Below the pieces are notes generated by a model. The model searched no databases and was not told the origin of the DNA. It was given only the letters and a program-made list of their open reading frames with translations. Source: an uncultured Bacteroidia bacterium (GTDB lineage: Bacteria; Bacteroidota; Bacteroidia; Bacteroidales; F082). Taken from it: a DNA stretch of 35,684 nucleotides. The first letter of the stretch is position 1; each line of letters opens with the position of its first letter. Location of the stretch: assembly GCA_902791165.1 (NCBI GenBank), contig CADAVB010000008.1, positions 76,512 through 112,195 on the forward strand, read 5' to 3'. This document shows positions 33,591-35,684 of the stretch, piece by piece. Position numbers and translations under genes: made by a program.

Positions 33591-35684
<2,094 letters not shown>

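Overview
The window comes from an anaerobic member of the Bacteroidota, most likely Bacteroidales. The evidence is a complete type IX secretion (T9SS/gliding) core cluster, a BACON-domain lipoprotein, an oxygen-sensitive ribonucleotide reductase pair (NrdD/NrdG), a DUF3109 protein and, upstream of many genes, the Bacteroidetes -7 promoter box TAnnTTTG. No Shine-Dalgarno signal stands out.

Layout. 1-45 is the end of groL with its terminator. 165-2618 carries an M23-like membrane protein and the site-2 protease RseP. 2736-8829 is porP/sprF-gldK-gldL-gldM-gldN; gldM is broken by a one-base deletion. 8830-9216 holds a terminator, a MITE-like palindrome, tRNA-Pro(GGG) and the trxB promoter. 9217-11198 is trxB and a GSCFA esterase-like gene behind a large hairpin with a G11 tract. 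11310-15292 (minus) is a SNF2-family ATPase split into two ORFs that overlap as ATGA. 15451-24046 (minus) is an accessory island of uncharacterised genes, more AT-rich by eye in its centre (about 19.0-22.3 kb). 24186-26786 (minus) is nrdG and a disrupted nrdD. 27007-29159 is a disrupted rnr. 29220-33472 holds a BACON lipoprotein, a polytopic glycosyltransferase-like protein, DUF3109 and ornithine carbamoyltransferase. 33591 to the end is ileS, truncated by the window edge.

The accessory island is the part most likely to hold something new. At least three transcription units there begin with a duplicated regulatory region: two TTTACTA direct repeats 10 bp apart, then TTG-N19-TAnnTTTG and a short leader. 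One operon encodes small membrane, zinc-ribbon and charged coiled-coil proteins. A second encodes a DnaB-like protein that has lost its P-loop. A short N-terminal motif (KNKHP..) and a short C-terminal module (SLEDYIRNEVYKLC) recur among the genes. Further along, a two-gene cassette pairs a 231-aa Rossmann-like protein with a 503-aa glycine-rich, membrane-segment protein that ends in pentapeptide-like repeats. This is a candidate sensor/effector (conflict) module.

Two genome-wide themes also stand out. (1) Degenerate heptamer repeats (NNAACTN) occur in the trxB leader, between convergent genes, and twice in frame inside ileS. (2) Seven to eight genes carry small frameshifts or deletions, including gldM, SNF2, nrdD and rnr. 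Several lie at short homopolymers, so sequencing or assembly error must be excluded before biology is inferred.
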